A DNA stretch of 38,488 nt from Clostridia bacterium (lineage in GTDB: Bacteria; Bacillota; Clostridia; Oscillospirales; Acutalibacteraceae). Below, piece by piece: positions 15,801 to 23,896 of this stretch. A model generated the notes under the pieces. The model was given only the letters and a program-made list of their open reading frames with translations, made no database searches and was not told the origin of the DNA. Every line of letters starts with the position of its first letter. The stretch's first letter is position 1. The stretch covers positions 1 through 38,488 of the forward strand of contig JAFQSY010000010.1 in assembly GCA_017409265.1 (NCBI GenBank). The letters are read 5' to 3'. The translations under genes and the position numbers were made by a program.

Positions 15801-16838
15801 TTATTTCAGCGCCTTAACGGCGTTTTCAAGTTTATCGAGGTTTTCCTGTTTTGTTGCCCAGCTTGCGCAGAATCTTACTCCGCTTTTTTTATCGGAAAGA
15901 GCGCACCAATAATCATAAGTAAATTCTTTTGAGAGAGTTTCAAGTTCATTATCGGGAATAATCGGGAATTGCTGATTTGTTGTTGAATCAAACAGAAACT
16001 CATATCCGTTAGATTCGAAAATTTCATGAATCCTTTTTGCGCATTCAATCGCATAGGCGGAAATTTCAAAATACAGCCCGTCTTCAAAAAGCGTTTCAAA
16101 CTGTATTCCGAGAAGCCTTCCTTTTGCAAGAAGTCCGCCCTTTTGTTTAATTACATATCTGAAATCTTTTTTGAGGTATTCGTTGTTAATTACAAGTGCT
16201 TCCCCGAAGAGTGCGCCGACCTTTGTTCCGCCGATGTAAAAAACATCACAGTTTGCCGCAACATCGGGAAGAGTCAGGTCGCATCCGTCGCTTGCAAGTG
16301 CGTAGCCGAGTCTTGCGCCGTCGATATAAAGAAACATTCCCGTATTTTTGCAAACCGAATATATATCTTCAAGCTCTTTCTTTGTATAAACCGTTCCGCC
16401 CTCTGTCGGCAGCGAAATATAAACCATCGCAGGCTGAACCATATGCTCATGGCAGACATCGTTGTGATGAGCGTTAAAGCATTCTTCAATCTGTTTAGTG
16501 GTCAGCTTGCCGTTGCTTGAGGGGAGCGCAAGCACCTTGTGACCCGTAGCCTCGATTGCTCCGCTTTCATGAACGTTTATATGACCCGACTGTGCGCTGA
16601 TAACGCCTTGGTGAATACGAAGTGCGCTGCTTATAACAGCGGTGTTTGTCTGTGTTCCGCCGACAAGAAAATGAACATCGCTTTCGGGTGCGTTGCATAC
16701 TTTTTTAATCATTTCTTTAGCTCTGGTGCAATGCGGGTCACAGCCGTAGCCTGCGGTTTGTTCCATATTTGTTTCAACGAGCTTTTCGATTATTTTCGGG
16801 TGAGCTCCCTCAAGATAGTCGCAGTCAAATCTTATCAT
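15801..16838 (-). CDS. Threonine-aldolase-family PLP enzyme (low-specificity L-threonine aldolase-like)
   Basis: About 345 residues of the beta-eliminating lyase/threonine aldolase fold (PF01212). Seen are the start MIRFDCDYLEGAHPKII, the GGTQTNT phosphate loop, SGHINVHESGAIE with the ring-stacking His, YIDGARLG (D173) and the PLP lysine K206 in YIGGTKVGALFG. Threonine aldolases split L-threonine or L-allo-threonine into glycine and acetaldehyde; relatives also handle other beta-hydroxy amino acids. AAGGAG lies inside the end of the MFS gene and the two genes are one base apart, so uptake of the substrate by that transporter is a fair guess. Confidence 0.85.
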   Translation of the reverse strand: MIRFDCDYLEGAHPKIIEKLVETNMEQTAGYGCDPHCTRAKEMIKKVCNAPESDVHFLVGGTQTNTAVISSALRIHQGVISAQSGHINVHESGAIEATGHKVLALPSSNGKLTTKQIEECFNAHHNDVCHEHMVQPAMVYISLPTEGGTVYTKKELEDIYSVCKNTGMFLYIDGARLGYALASDGCDLTLPDVAANCDVFYIGGTKVGALFGEALVINNEYLKKDFRYVIKQKGGLLAKGRLLGIQFETLFEDGLYFEISAYAIECAKRIHEIFESNGYEFLFDSTTNQQFPIIPDNELETLSKEFTYDYWCALSDKKSGVRFCASWATKQENLDKLENAVKALK

Positions 16839-16839
16839 T

Positions 16840-18051
16840 TTATTTCTCCTTCATTTTTCTTTCGCTTAAGATTCCTGCAAAACAGATTACTGCGGCAATA
16901 ACACATACACCGAGCATTATTGTGAAAACAGCGTTCCAGCCATGATTCTGTGAAACGGCGCCGAGAGTGTAAGATGTTACTGTGCTGCCGATATAGCAGA
17001 AGGTGTTGAGAAGCCCTGCGGCAAAGCCTGCATTGAGCATTCTGCGGTAATCGAGCGCAAACATGCTTGTGATAACGTTGTTAATCATTGACATTCCGCA
17101 TGCAACACAAATGAAGCAAATCATAATCGTAACAATGCTGTGTATCTTAAGTGAGAAAAGTATTCCGCCGCAAAGCGCTGCTGAAAAGATATAGAATATG
17201 CAGTTCATGGCGGCGTGGGATTTGATTTTTTCGTGTATCTTTTTTGCAATGGCTGCACCCATTGTAGAAACCATCGGTAAAAGAAGTGTCAGAAGAATGG
17301 AAAACGATTGAGAAACATCAAATTCCTCATAAAGAACAGAGGGTACCCACGTGTTTATGCCGTCTTTGATAAATCCGTTTGCCACTCCTGCAAATGCGGC
17401 AAGCAAAAGCGCAAGAAGAACAGGCTTTGCCATTTTGACCTTTTCAGCTTTGATTTCTTCAGCTTGAATGGCTTTTTCGGGTGCTTTGCCGAAAAGTATA
17501 AACCAGATTATGGCGCTGATAACAAGAACAGCCGACGCAACGTAAAAAACAGTCTGCCAATTATCCATGCGCACCGAGAGCGATGAAATACCGTAGGCGA
17601 CAAGTGTTCCGATTGCAACCGTTGTGCTCATTGCAAGGATTGCTTTGGGCAGCTTTTTATCAGAAACAAAATCCGAGAGGGTTTTTATGAGTGTGCTCCA
17701 TAATACTGACTGAACGATTCCGTTACCCATCCATATGAATTTCATCATTGAAATGTCATTACATACGGGCATCATAATGTTGAAAACGGCAGAGCAGGTA
17801 AGCGAAAGAAAAATCATGATTTTTGCGTTATATTTCTTCGAAAGAATGCCGTTTATAAGCTGACCTGCGCCGTAAGCGAAGAAAAAGAATGAGCTTACAA
17901 GCCCTGCATCAGCTTTCGTTACTCCGAGATCAGAGATAATTGCGACAATTGATGCGTTGAAATTGAGTCTGCCGACATATGCTGCCGTATAGGCAAGCCA
18001 GCAGATAAATATTATTTTATTTTCGTTTTTATTTTTAATGAGTGTTTCCAT
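16840..18051 (-). CDS. MFS transporter (organophosphate:phosphate antiporter-like)
   Basis: About 403 residues with around twelve membrane helices and a central loop near residues 190-215. The first helix region WLAYTAAYVGRLNFNAS recalls the GlpT/UhpT group. Similar proteins move many anions or sugar phosphates, so the substrate is open. A longer frame starts 18 bases upstream, but GAAGAAGGT within that stretch is the ribosome site for the ATG at 18051. The gene is coupled to the threonine-aldolase-like gene, which suggests amino acid or hydroxy acid uptake (inference). Confidence 0.8.
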   Translation of the reverse strand: METLIKNKNENKIIFICWLAYTAAYVGRLNFNASIVAIISDLGVTKADAGLVSSFFFFAYGAGQLINGILSKKYNAKIMIFLSLTCSAVFNIMMPVCNDISMMKFIWMGNGIVQSVLWSTLIKTLSDFVSDKKLPKAILAMSTTVAIGTLVAYGISSLSVRMDNWQTVFYVASAVLVISAIIWFILFGKAPEKAIQAEEIKAEKVKMAKPVLLALLLAAFAGVANGFIKDGINTWVPSVLYEEFDVSQSFSILLTLLLPMVSTMGAAIAKKIHEKIKSHAAMNCIFYIFSAALCGGILFSLKIHSIVTIMICFICVACGMSMINNVITSMFALDYRRMLNAGFAAGLLNTFCYIGSTVTSYTLGAVSQNHGWNAVFTIMLGVCVIAAVICFAGILSERKMKEK

Positions 18052-18075
18052 TTTATTACCTTCTTCCAAACGGAT

Positions 18076-18104
18076 AGTTTATCACCTTTGTTAATTTTGG
18101 TCAA
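18076..18104 (-). promoter_or_regulatory. Promoter of the MFS/threonine aldolase operon
   Basis: TTGACC (18104-18099), 17-base spacer, TAAACT (18081-18076) on the minus strand. Its -35 box is only eight bases from that of the divergent hyd promoter, so the two promoters may compete or share a regulator. Confidence 0.5.
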
Positions 18105-18112
18105 TACTGTCA

Positions 18113-18141
18113 TTGACAATAATTCTAAAACATTATATAAT
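18113..18141 (+). promoter_or_regulatory. Consensus promoter of the hyd maturation operon
   Basis: TTGACA (18113-18118), exactly 17 bases, TATAAT (18136-18141): a perfect sigma-A consensus. Such a strong promoter is unusual before genes needed in small amounts. It fits control exerted after initiation, by the leader terminator just downstream. Initiation is expected near 18148. Confidence 0.8.
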
Positions 18142-18190
18142 TAAATTACAATCCTGACATAAGGAATTTCCGAGTGAAAGGTGCATGAAT

Positions 18191-18214
18191 ATGTTATATT
18201 TGTATATACCATAG
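18191..18214 (+). CDS. Possible leader peptide MLYLYIP in the hyd leader
   Basis: A seven-codon frame ending TAG at 18212-18214, directly before the terminator stem that begins at 18215. GAAAGGTG lies 9 bases before its ATG. Another ATG at 18185 would add two residues. Two of seven codons are for tyrosine, the substrate of HydG. It may be chance in AT-rich sequence; see findings. Confidence 0.25.
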   Translation: MLYLYIP

Positions 18215-18249
18215 CTGCGCCTTTTTGTCAGGGCGCAGTTTTCTTTTTT
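18215..18249 (+). terminator. Leader terminator upstream of the hyd operon
   Basis: CTGCGCC (18215-18221) pairs with GGCGCAG (18232-18238) across a 10-base loop, followed by TTTTCTTTTTT. It stands after the promoter and before the first gene, not at an operon end, so it must be read through or be regulated. Confidence 0.8.
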
Positions 18250-18261
18250 GCGGAGGTAATT

Positions 18262-18519
18262 ATGGAAAAAAGAATAGCGGTTATCGGTATAATAGTTGAA
18301 AACAAAGATTCGGTTGAAACTCTCAATTCCCTTCTTCATGAATTTGGAGATTTTATTGTCGGCAGAATGGGTTTGCCCTATAAAGAGCGCGGTTTAAGCA
18401 TAGTCAGCCTTGCCGTTGATGCTCCGCAGAACACGATTTCGGAGCTGACAGGCAAAATCGGAAAGCTTGACGGAATAAGTGTAAAAACAGCTTATTCAAA
18501 CAAAATTTTCAATGATTGA
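18262..18519 (+). CDS. TM1266-type iron-only hydrogenase system putative regulator
   Basis: An 85-residue ACT-like domain protein (MEKRIAVIGIIVENK, GRMGLPYKERGLSIVSL, KLDGISVKTAYS) of the family regularly found with the HydE/F/G genes. Its role is not established; the fold suggests ligand binding or regulation. A GTG 81 bases upstream keeps the frame open, but it would run through the leader terminator, whereas GCGGAGG sits about 6 bases before the ATG at 18262. The end overlaps hydE by eight bases. Confidence 0.88.
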   Translation: MEKRIAVIGIIVENKDSVETLNSLLHEFGDFIVGRMGLPYKERGLSIVSLAVDAPQNTISELTGKIGKLDGISVKTAYSNKIFND

Positions 18520-19555
18520 GTTAATAAACAAGCTCGAAAAGGAGCAGAGCCTGACCCTTGCCGAATACGAATTTCTGATAGAAAACCGAAATGAAGAAGC
18601 CGCAAAAATCCTTTCTGAAAAGGCTGTTGAAAAACGAAAAGAAGTTTACGGAAATGATGTTTATATCAGAGGATTAATCGAAATATCCAATATCTGCAAA
18701 AATGACTGCTGTTATTGCGGAATAAGAAGAGGTAACAAAAACTGTGAGCGATACCGTCTTACGAAGGAGCAGATACTTTTATGCTGTGACGAGGGTTATC
18801 CTCTCGGCTACCGCACCTTTGTTTTGCAGGGCGGCGAAGATTCTCATTTCAGTGATGATTTTTTGTGCGATATAATTACTTCAATAAAATTAAAATACCC
18901 CGACTGCGCGGTAACATTATCTCTCGGTGAACGAAGCTTTGAGAGCTATAAAAAACTCCGTGAAGCCGGCGCAGACAGATATCTTCTCCGCCACGAAACC
19001 GCCGATAAAGAACATTATGAAAAGCTTCACCCTGCGGATATGTCATTTGATAACCGCATGGAATGCCTGAAAAACCTTAAAAAACTCAGATTTCAAACCG
19101 GTTGCGGATTTATGGTAGGCTCTCCTTATCAGACATCTGCAACTCTTGCGAAAGACCTCAAGTTCATAGAAGAATTTAGACCCGAAATGTGCGGAATCGG
19201 ACCTTTTATTCCGCATAAGGATACCGAATTTTCAAATTTTCCTGCGGGTACGGTTGAGCTTACCTGCTATCTTCTCTCAATCGTCAGGCTGATTTCTCCC
19301 GATATTCTTCTTCCTGCTACAACGGCGCTCGGCTCAATTGATTCTTTTGGCAGAGAAAAAGGAATACTTTCGGGTGCAAATGTCGTTATGCCGAATCTTT
19401 CACCTGAAGATGCAAAGCAGAAATATCAGCTTTATAATAACAAGCTTTCAAGCGGAGCTGAAGCAGCCGCAAACAAACGAATGCTTGAGGAACGTATGGA
19501 ATCAATAGGATATAAAATAGTTACAAATATAGGCAATCATAAGAAAGGAAATTGA
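18512..19555 (+). CDS. hydE: [FeFe]-hydrogenase H-cluster radical SAM maturase HydE
   Basis: 347 residues. HydE acts after HydG in assembling the di-iron subcluster of the H-cluster. The radical SAM cysteines C62, C66 and C69 (ICKNDCCYCG) bind the 4Fe-4S cluster. Also typical are VLQGGED, LSLGERS, RYLLRHET, GFMVGSPYQT and GIGPFIPHKDT. No ribosome site precedes the ATG, which lies inside the regulator gene, so translation probably depends on coupling. The length is normal. Confidence 0.94.
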   Translation: MIELINKLEKEQSLTLAEYEFLIENRNEEAAKILSEKAVEKRKEVYGNDVYIRGLIEISNICKNDCCYCGIRRGNKNCERYRLTKEQILLCCDEGYPLGYRTFVLQGGEDSHFSDDFLCDIITSIKLKYPDCAVTLSLGERSFESYKKLREAGADRYLLRHETADKEHYEKLHPADMSFDNRMECLKNLKKLRFQTGCGFMVGSPYQTSATLAKDLKFIEEFRPEMCGIGPFIPHKDTEFSNFPAGTVELTCYLLSIVRLISPDILLPATTALGSIDSFGREKGILSGANVVMPNLSPEDAKQKYQLYNNKLSSGAEAAANKRMLEERMESIGYKIVTNIGNHKKGN

Positions 19556-19556
19556 T

Positions 19557-21005
19557 ATGGCAATTTATAATCCCAAATCACTCAAAGCAGAAGAATTTAT
19601 CAATCACGAAGAGATACTTGCAACGCTCGAATATGCGGAGCAGAATAAGAATAACGCAGAGCTTATTGACAGTATTCTTGAAAAAGCACGTCCCAAGAGA
19701 ACCGCAACGGGAACAACCTGCGCAGGTCTTACTCACAGAGAAGCGTCAGTCCTTCTTGCCTGTGATATTCCAGAGAAAAATGAGGAAATGTTAAAACTTG
19801 CAGAAGAAATCAAGCAGGCATTTTACGGCAACAGAATTGTTATGTTTGCTCCTCTTTATCTTTCAAACTACTGCGTGAACGGCTGCGTATATTGTCCTTA
19901 TCATCTAAAAAATAAGCACATTGCAAGAAAAAAGCTTACACAGGAAGAGGTAGCAAAGGAAGTTATCGCTCTTCAGGATATGGGCCATAAGCGCCTTGCA
20001 ATTGAGGCAGGCGAGGACCCTGTAAATAATCCCATTGAATATATCCTTGAATGCATCAAAACAATTTACAGCATTAACCATAAAAACGGAGCAATCCGTC
20101 GCGTTAATGTTAATATTGCTGCAACAACCGTCGAGAATTACCGCAAGCTTAAGGATGCTGGAATCGGCACATACATTCTCTTCCAAGAAACCTATCATAA
20201 AGAGAGCTATCTCAAGCTTCATCCCACAGGCCCCAAGCATGATTATGACTATCATACAGAAGCTATGGACAGAGCTATGGAGGGTGGAATTGACGATGTC
20301 GGTCTCGGTGTGCTTTTCGGGCTTGAGCTTTATAAGTATGAGTTTGCGGGTCTTATGATGCACGCAGAGCATCTTGAAGCCGTTCATGGCGTCGGTCCTC
20401 ACACAATCAGTGTTCCCAGACTCAAAAGAGCGGACGATATTGACCCCGATGCCTTTGATAATGGTATTGCCGATGAGCTTTTTGAAAAGCTTATTGCATG
20501 TATCAGAATTGCCGTGCCTTACACAGGCATGATTATCTCAACAAGAGAATCAGAGGCTGTCAGAGGCAGAGCGCTGCGCCTTGGTATTTCACAGATAAGC
20601 GGTGCTTCAAGAACATCTGTCGGTGGCTACACCGAAGAAGAAAGACCGCATGATTCCGAGCAGTTTGACGTTTCCGACCAGAGAACTCTTGATGAGGTTG
20701 TCAGTTGGCTTATGGAGCTTAAGCACATTCCTTCATTCTGTACCGCATGTTACAGAGAGGGCAGAACGGGTGACAGATTTATGGCTCTTTGTAAAAACGG
20801 TCAGATTCTTAATTGCTGCCATCCGAATGCATTGATGACTCTTACCGAATATCTTGTTGACTACGCAAGCGAGGAAACAAAGAAAATCGGATTTGAGCTT
20901 ATAAAGAATGAGCTTAAAAAGATTCCAGGCGAAAAGGTCAGAGCAATTGCAGAGAAAAATATTGAGGATATCAAAGCCTCGAACCGACGCGACTTCAGAT
21001 TTTAA
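19557..21005 (+). CDS. hydG: [FeFe]-hydrogenase H-cluster radical SAM maturase HydG (tyrosine lyase)
   Basis: 482 residues. HydG splits tyrosine into p-cresol and dehydroglycine, which yields the CO and CN ligands of the H-cluster. The radical SAM cluster is C106, C110 and C113 (YCVNGCVYC). The C-terminal auxiliary cluster motif is C395, C398 and C421 (CTACYREGRTGDRFM, NCCHP). HHTEAM-like and GPHTISVPRLK segments are conserved. AAAGGAAATT inside the end of hydE is the ribosome site, one base between genes. All expected ligands are present, so it should be active. Confidence 0.95.
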   Translation: MAIYNPKSLKAEEFINHEEILATLEYAEQNKNNAELIDSILEKARPKRTATGTTCAGLTHREASVLLACDIPEKNEEMLKLAEEIKQAFYGNRIVMFAPLYLSNYCVNGCVYCPYHLKNKHIARKKLTQEEVAKEVIALQDMGHKRLAIEAGEDPVNNPIEYILECIKTIYSINHKNGAIRRVNVNIAATTVENYRKLKDAGIGTYILFQETYHKESYLKLHPTGPKHDYDYHTEAMDRAMEGGIDDVGLGVLFGLELYKYEFAGLMMHAEHLEAVHGVGPHTISVPRLKRADDIDPDAFDNGIADELFEKLIACIRIAVPYTGMIISTRESEAVRGRALRLGISQISGASRTSVGGYTEEERPHDSEQFDVSDQRTLDEVVSWLMELKHIPSFCTACYREGRTGDRFMALCKNGQILNCCHPNALMTLTEYLVDYASEETKKIGFELIKNELKKIPGEKVRAIAEKNIEDIKASNRRDFRF

Positions 21006-21014
21006 GGAGTTTTT

Positions 21015-22214
21015 ATGAGTCTTAATGAAACTGTTTCTGCCGAAAGAATCCATATCGGCTTTTTTGGCATGAGAAATGCGGGTAAGTCAAGCATTGTCAA
21101 TGCAGTTACGGGTCAAAATCTTTCGTTGGTTTCCGATGTTAAGGGTACGACAACTGACCCCGTAAAAAAAGCAATGGAGCTTCTGCCTCTCGGTCCCGTT
21201 GTTATTATTGATACACCCGGTGTTGACGATGAGGGAGAGCTTGGCGAGATGCGTGTAAAGCGTGCAAAGCAGGCACTCAATTATTGCGATATAGCGGTTC
21301 TTGTTGTCGATGCATCGAAAGGTATTCAAAATGCCGATAAAGACCTGATTTCTGCATTTGAAAGCAAAAAAATCAGCTATGTTGTAGCGTACAACAAAGC
21401 CGATTTGTTTGAAGATGTTCCCGAAAAAAATGAAAATTCGATATATGTCAGCGCTGCAGACGGAACAAATATAAATGAGCTCAAGGAAATGATTGCGCGA
21501 ATGGCAAAAGGGTGGGAGAGCGGCAAAAAAATCGTTGCCGACCTTATCGAACCGAACGATTTGGTTGTTCTTGTTGTTCCGATTGATGAATCCGCCCCCA
21601 AAGGCAGGCTTATTCTTCCGCAGCAACAGGTAATCAGAGAGGTTATCGAAAGCGGTGCGGTGGCTGTTGTCTGCCGTGATACGGAGCTTAAAGCAACTCT
21701 CGAATCGCTCGGCAGAAAGCCGAAGCTTGTCATAACCGATTCGCAGGTGTTCGGAAAAGTTTCAAAGGATACTCCCGCTGATATTCCGCTGACATCATTC
21801 TCGATACTTTTTGTGCGTTATAAAGGTGACTTGACCGCCGCTGTTCATGGCGCAGCACAGCTTGATAAACTGAATGACGGCGATGTTGTTCTCATTTCAG
21901 AGGGCTGTACCCATCACAGACAATGCAACGATATCGGTACGGTTAAAATGCCGAATTGGGTAAGAAATCACACAAATAAAAATATTGAATTTGAGTTTAC
22001 AAGCGGCAAGGATTTCCCGGAGGCTTTGTCAAAATATTCTCTTATAATTCATTGCGGAGGATGTATGCTCAATAACCGTGAAATGCAGTACAGAGCAGGT
22101 CATGCGAACGATTGTGATGTTCCCATGACAAATTACGGAATAGCAATTGCTCATATGCACGGAATCCTTAAACGCAGCGTTGAACTTTTTCCCGAAGCAT
22201 TGAAAGAACTTTAA
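21015..22214 (+). CDS. hydF: [FeFe]-hydrogenase H-cluster maturation GTPase HydF
   Basis: 399 residues. HydF is the GTPase scaffold on which the di-iron subcluster is assembled and from which it is passed to apo-hydrogenase. The GTPase part has GMRNAGKS (G23 to S25), DTPG and NKAD. The C-terminal cluster site has C298 and H300 (EGCTHHRQC) with H346, C347 and C350 (HCGGC), the normal ligand set. It follows hydG after nine bases with AAGGAG as ribosome site and closes the operon before a strong terminator. No hydrogenase structural gene (hydA) is in the window. Confidence 0.95.
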   Translation: MSLNETVSAERIHIGFFGMRNAGKSSIVNAVTGQNLSLVSDVKGTTTDPVKKAMELLPLGPVVIIDTPGVDDEGELGEMRVKRAKQALNYCDIAVLVVDASKGIQNADKDLISAFESKKISYVVAYNKADLFEDVPEKNENSIYVSAADGTNINELKEMIARMAKGWESGKKIVADLIEPNDLVVLVVPIDESAPKGRLILPQQQVIREVIESGAVAVVCRDTELKATLESLGRKPKLVITDSQVFGKVSKDTPADIPLTSFSILFVRYKGDLTAAVHGAAQLDKLNDGDVVLISEGCTHHRQCNDIGTVKMPNWVRNHTNKNIEFEFTSGKDFPEALSKYSLIIHCGGCMLNNREMQYRAGHANDCDVPMTNYGIAIAHMHGILKRSVELFPEALKEL

Positions 22215-22220
22215 AACAAC

Positions 22221-22252
22221 AACCGCCGAGGTTCAAAACTTCGGCGGTTTTA
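22221..22252. terminator. Bidirectional terminator between hydF and araA
   Basis: AACCGCCGA and TCGGCGGTT (9 bp) with a further inner pairing, followed by TTTTATC on the plus strand and T on the minus strand. Both hydF and araA end at it. Confidence 0.8.
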
Positions 22253-22259
22253 TCATATC

Positions 22260-23735
22260 TTATTTAAGCTTCCATGCAAGGTCGTTGAGGAAGAGTTCGT
22301 TTTCAAGACCTTCGGGAGTAGTGTTTTTATTGATATGAACAAATTCAATGTTCATGATTCTTGCAAAATCGCGAAGCATTTCTGCGTCTGCATCGTATGA
22401 GAGAACGGTGTGATGTGCGCCGCCTGCGATAATCCAGCATTTTGCGCCTGTGCAAAGGTCGGGCATTGCTCTCCACATAACTCTCGCAACGGGAAGATTT
22501 GGCATGGAAAGAATGGGCTTTACACATTCGATATCCTGGCAAATCATTCGAAGTCTGCCTCCCATATCGATAAGACTTACAACAACTGCAGGACCTGCCT
22601 TGCCTTCAAAAACAAGTCTTGCAGGGTCGCCCTTTCCGCCGATTCCGAGCGGATGAACTTCAATTCTGGGCTTATCAGCTGCAAGAGTGGGGCAGACCTC
22701 AAGCATGTGTGCACCGAGCGAATATTCTGCACCGGGTGCGAGATTGTATGTATAGTCCTCCATGAATGCCGAGCCGCCGTTCATGCCTTCGGTCATTGCT
22801 TTGAGGATTGCTGTCATTGCGGAAACCTTCCAGTCGCCCTCGCCGCCGTAGCCGTAGCCCTGCTCCATAAGTCGCTGACTTGCAAGTCCGGGAAGCTGCT
22901 TCATGCCGTGAAGGTCCTCGAAGGTGTTTGTGTATGCTTTACAGCCTTGTTCATCAAGCATCTTCTTGATTGCAATTTCTTCTTTAGCCTGATAGCGTAC
23001 AGCATAAAGATTGTCTGTTGCAATATCATATTTTTCTGCATATTCAGCCATAAGTGCATCGACTTCTGAATCTGTTACAGCGTTGATATATTCAACAAGT
23101 GTGCCGACGGGCCATGTGTTGACTTCCCAGCCAAGTTGTTCCTGAACGCCGACCTTATCGCCTTCGGTAACGGCAACATTTCTCATGTTGTCGCCGAAAC
23201 GCATAACCTTAAGTCCTTTTGAGAATGCGGCGCCGACTGCCGAACGCATCCACTTGCCGAGCTCTGTAAGAACCTTTTCATCCTGCCAATAACCCATGAT
23301 AACCTTTCTGGGAGTGCGGAGTCTCGCGGCAATGAAGCCGTGCTCTCTGTCGCCGTGAGCAGCCTGATTGAGATTCATAAAGTCCATATCAATCTCTTCG
23401 TTGGGAATGTCGCGGTTATACTGTGTTGCAAAATGGCAGTAGGGCTTCTGAAGCTCTTTGAGACCGTTAAGCCACATTTTTGAGGGAGAGAAGGTATGCA
23501 TCCATGTTATGATGCCTGCGCACTTATCGTCAAAGTTTGCTTCTTTAACTACCTTTGTAATTTCTTCGCTTGTTTTTGCGGTTACCTTATAAACAACCTT
23601 GCAGGGGAGAAGTCCGCTTGCGTTCATTTTTTCTGCCATTTCTTCTGCCCTTGCCGTAACAATATCAAGCACCTCGGGTCCGTAAAGAAACTGGCTGCCG
23701 ACAACAAACCAGAACTCATATTTTTCCATATACAT
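22260..23735 (-). CDS. araA: L-arabinose isomerase
   Basis: 491 residues, converting L-arabinose to L-ribulose. Seen are the opening YEFWFVVGSQFLYGPE, the active-site TWMHTFSPSKMW, NRDIPNEEIDMDFMNLNQ, and the Glu of GEGDWK. The late GGAHHTVLSYD and the whole length fit. AAAGGATGA lies about 10 bases before the first of two ATGs, so 23735 is taken. Single-gene unit: no araB kinase or araD epimerase nearby. Confidence 0.95.
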   Translation of the reverse strand: MYMEKYEFWFVVGSQFLYGPEVLDIVTARAEEMAEKMNASGLLPCKVVYKVTAKTSEEITKVVKEANFDDKCAGIITWMHTFSPSKMWLNGLKELQKPYCHFATQYNRDIPNEEIDMDFMNLNQAAHGDREHGFIAARLRTPRKVIMGYWQDEKVLTELGKWMRSAVGAAFSKGLKVMRFGDNMRNVAVTEGDKVGVQEQLGWEVNTWPVGTLVEYINAVTDSEVDALMAEYAEKYDIATDNLYAVRYQAKEEIAIKKMLDEQGCKAYTNTFEDLHGMKQLPGLASQRLMEQGYGYGGEGDWKVSAMTAILKAMTEGMNGGSAFMEDYTYNLAPGAEYSLGAHMLEVCPTLAADKPRIEVHPLGIGGKGDPARLVFEGKAGPAVVVSLIDMGGRLRMICQDIECVKPILSMPNLPVARVMWRAMPDLCTGAKCWIIAGGAHHTVLSYDADAEMLRDFARIMNIEFVHINKNTTPEGLENELFLNDLAWKLK

Positions 23736-23770
23736 AAAGAATCATCCTTTATAATAAAATATACAATTAA

Positions 23771-23799
23771 ATATTACCATCCATAACTTATAAAGTCAA
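23771..23799 (-). promoter_or_regulatory. Promoter of araA
   Basis: TTGACT (23799-23794), 17-base spacer, TAATAT (23776-23771) on the minus strand, about 36 bases before the start. Confidence 0.5.
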
Positions 23800-23839
23800 G
23801 AAAACGAAAGTAAAATATGTAATAATATCTTGAAATATT

Positions 23840-23869
23840 TTGCATATTCTGCTAAACTGAAATTATAAT
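23840..23869 (+). promoter_or_regulatory. Promoter of the glycerophosphodiesterase gene
   Basis: TTGCAT (23840-23845), 18-base spacer, perfect TATAAT (23864-23869). Confidence 0.55.
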
Positions 23870-23896
23870 CAATAAGTATATTGAAAGGTGATTTAA

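Larger units (their letters stand above)
18148..18261 (+). promoter_or_regulatory. Structured 5' leader of the hyd operon (candidate riboswitch or attenuator)
   Basis: About 114 bases from the expected start to the ATG. CCTGACA (18153-18159) is exactly complementary to TGTCAGG (18226-18232), which lies in the loop and first base of the terminator hairpin. Between them an AT-rich imperfect hairpin spans about 18180-18210 (GGT...ACC). The two long-range helices cannot easily form together except as a pseudoknot, which suggests a switch. I do not recognise it as SAM, TPP, cobalamin, FMN, c-di-GMP, THF or preQ1. Confidence 0.55.

Noticed and set aside
18181-18261. Longer start (GTG at 18181) for the TM1266-type regulator
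   Set aside because: It would run through the leader terminator and lacks a fitting ribosome site; GCGGAGG before 18262 decides the start.
22410-23069. 219-codon plus-strand frame opposite araA
   Set aside because: Cysteine/histidine-rich shadow of the araA codons, no ribosome site and no family pattern.
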